The translations under genes were made by a program, and so were the position numbers. Below, one piece after another: positions 62,815 to 64,000 of a DNA stretch of 64,000 bases (position 1 is its first letter; each line of letters begins with the position of its first letter). Below the pieces are notes generated by a model. That model saw only the letters and a program-made list of their open reading frames with translations, was not told the origin of the DNA and searched no databases. This stretch comes from Deltaproteobacteria bacterium (lineage in GTDB: Bacteria > Desulfobacterota > Syntrophia > Syntrophales > UBA2210): NCBI GenBank assembly GCA_019313905.1, contig JAFDAI010000007.1:1-64000 (forward strand), read 5' to 3'.

Positions 62815-63195
62815 ATGAATCTGGTGGAAAAAATCGACCTGCCCAACAATCTGATTTTACAGGTGTGGGATAAATCACGTGCTATCGCCTCCGACACTAC
62901 AAAGGTTGAACTGCGCATAGTGATAGACGTCGCTGTCAAGAAAGAATATTTCAGCGATCCTGCATATTTTCAACAGATTGTAGCGGTATTCGGCCAGGAG
63001 ATATCCTACGAATACACGAAGGAGAGAACATTTGTCGATACCAGGAACGGGGGAAAGGTTTTCAATGAGCTGCTGGATGACTTCCGAAAAGATTCACTTC
63101 CCTATATATCGAGGACCGATTTCCCCGCACGTTTCGCCATGTCAAAGCTGCGCGATATCCGGCAACACCCCTACAAGTATCGTGACAGAGCCTAA
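62815..63195 (+). CDS. conserved hypothetical protein
   Basis: A 126-residue soluble protein with no recognised domain: MNLVEKIDLPNNLILQVWDK, a central strand-rich part (TTKVELRIVIDVAVKKEYF), and a basic C-terminus (AMSKLRDIRQHPYKYRDRA). GGAGATCCGG precedes the start. It ends 27 bases before mdh in the same orientation, so both may be co-transcribed. Its family appears to be uncharacterised. Confidence 0.75.
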   Translation: MNLVEKIDLPNNLILQVWDKSRAIASDTTKVELRIVIDVAVKKEYFSDPAYFQQIVAVFGQEISYEYTKERTFVDTRNGGKVFNELLDDFRKDSLPYISRTDFPARFAMSKLRDIRQHPYKYRDRA

Positions 63196-63222
63196 GTCAA
63201 ATTTCTAAACTGGAGATGTAAA

Positions 63223-64000
63223 ATGAAAAGAAAAGTTTCTGTAATCGGAGCCGGTTTTGTGGGCACAATGACCGCCCAGAGGATCGTTGAGAAAAATCTG
63301 GCAGATGTTACTCTGCTGGATATTGTTGAGGGTCTCCCGCAGGGAAAAGCCCTCGACATCATGCAGTCAGCTCCTGTCGAGGGATTCGACAGGCAGATAA
63401 CCGGCTCTAACGACTTTGCCGAGACTGAACATTCGGATATCGTGGTCCTTACCGCCGGTTTTCCCAGAGCGCCCGGCATGAGCAGGGAAGAACTCGCTCT
63501 GAAGAATGGAGGCATAGTAAAATCCGTCGTGGAAACGGTTGCGAGGCATGCCCCCGCCTGTATCATTATCATGGTGACAAATCCGCTTGATGTCATGACA
63601 CACCTTGCATGGAAGACATCGGGATTCCCGGCAAAAAGAGTCATGGGGATGGGAGGCATACTCGACAGCGCGAGATACAGGGCGTTTCTGGCTGAAGAAC
63701 TGAATGTATCGGCGGGGAATATAGAAACCATGGTGCTGGGAAGTCACGGGGACACCATGGTGCCGGTAGATACTCATACCACTGCAGGAGGTATCCCGGT
63801 AAACCGACTCATAGGAAGGGGGCGACTTGACACTATTATTGAAAGGACAAAGAACGGGGGCGCCGAAATTGTGAATCTTCTCAAATCCGGCAGCGCCTGG
63901 CATGCCCCTTCCTCCTCCGCAGTCACCATGGTGGAAGCGATACTGGGCGACACCAAGAGGATCTTTCCCGTTTCAGCATATCTGACAGGGCAGTACGGCA
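63223..64000 (+). CDS. mdh: malate dehydrogenase, partial (runs off the window)
   Basis: The first 259 residues of an LDH-like malate dehydrogenase; the 3' end is outside. VIGAGFVGTMTAQRI is the NAD-binding motif, LLDIVEGLPQGKALDI holds the NAD-selective aspartate, the substrate loop is RAPGMSREEL (usually RKPGMSR), VTNPLDVM follows, and GSHGDTMVP contains the catalytic histidine. It interconverts malate and oxaloacetate. TGGAG ten bases upstream supports the ATG at 63223. Confidence 0.95.
   Translation, partial: MKRKVSVIGAGFVGTMTAQRIVEKNLADVTLLDIVEGLPQGKALDIMQSAPVEGFDRQITGSNDFAETEHSDIVVLTAGFPRAPGMSREELALKNGGIVKSVVETVARHAPACIIIMVTNPLDVMTHLAWKTSGFPAKRVMGMGGILDSARYRAFLAEELNVSAGNIETMVLGSHGDTMVPVDTHTTAGGIPVNRLIGRGRLDTIIERTKNGGAEIVNLLKSGSAWHAPSSSAVTMVEAILGDTKRIFPVSAYLTGQYG

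Noticed and set aside
1-64000. CRISPR arrays, rRNA, tmRNA, RNase P RNA, SRP RNA
   Set aside because: I saw no regularly spaced repeats and none of the hallmark motifs of these RNAs.

Overview
The window looks like a chromosome segment of a Gram-negative anaerobe, most likely from the Desulfobacterota (former Deltaproteobacteria, perhaps Syntrophales-like). This rests on gene content only: a Lol-like lipoprotein export operon, LptE and DnaK/GrpE, a CcsA-HemA-sirohaem gene set, two acyl/propionyl-CoA synthetases, the AmmeMemoRadiSam radical SAM enzyme, malate dehydrogenase, and many dispersed palindromic repeats. No rRNA is present. One tRNA gene (Phe) is present.

Layout. Bases 1-730 hold the 3' tail of a truncated gene and one copy of a candidate small RNA. 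Bases 733-8092 (minus strand) hold an AIM24-like protein and an envelope operon: LolA-like carrier, two FtsX-type permeases, LolD-like ATPase, outer-membrane barrel and an NAPE-PLD-like metallo-hydrolase. Bases 8251-11050 carry moaA, a methyltransferase and amrS. Bases 11.5-22 kb form an accessory defence island: a second copy of the small-RNA element, an unknown protein, a restriction-endonuclease-like protein, an IS200/IS605-type end, a large unknown protein with a zinc ribbon and a PD-(D/E)xK nuclease, an attC-like inverted repeat, and a coupled type III restriction-modification triad mod / KilA-N / res. Bases 22-27.5 kb hold a carboxymuconolactone decarboxylase-like protein, PrpE-like synthetase, an ATP-grasp protein and a fatty-acyl-CoA synthetase. 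Then come a bacterial dynamin (27.5-29.8 kb), hemA-ccsA-sirohaem synthase (29.9-32.7 kb, minus), prmA-rsmE-RDD and tRNA-Phe (32.8-35.3 kb), and a peptide ABC transporter (35.5-41.0 kb) whose second ATPase gene has lost its P-loop. The rest (41-64 kb) is largely housekeeping and envelope: B12-type radical SAM protein, PlsC-type acyltransferase, LemA/TPM/Yip1 cluster, rpsT, lptE, leuS, gmhA-grpE-dnaK, lipid acyltransferase, LysE exporter, PLD-like protein, LppC-like lipoprotein, cupin, cytidylate-kinase-like protein, nucleoside-recognition membrane protein, purU and a partial mdh.

Most interesting points: (1) two diverged, colinear copies of a roughly 150-nt element ending in a Rho-independent terminator, a candidate undescribed small RNA; (2) a secreted InlB-repeat-like gene with an in-frame UGA followed at SECIS-like distance by a perfect 7-bp hairpin, either a selenoprotein or a decaying gene; (3) an uncharacterised zinc-ribbon/nuclease protein and an orphan IS605-like end beside a type III system whose mod gene has an AT-rich mosaic centre; (4) a dppF-like gene with an internal deletion that removes Walker A; (5) five copies of a palindromic MITE-like family, one of which supplies the stop codon of a neighbouring gene.
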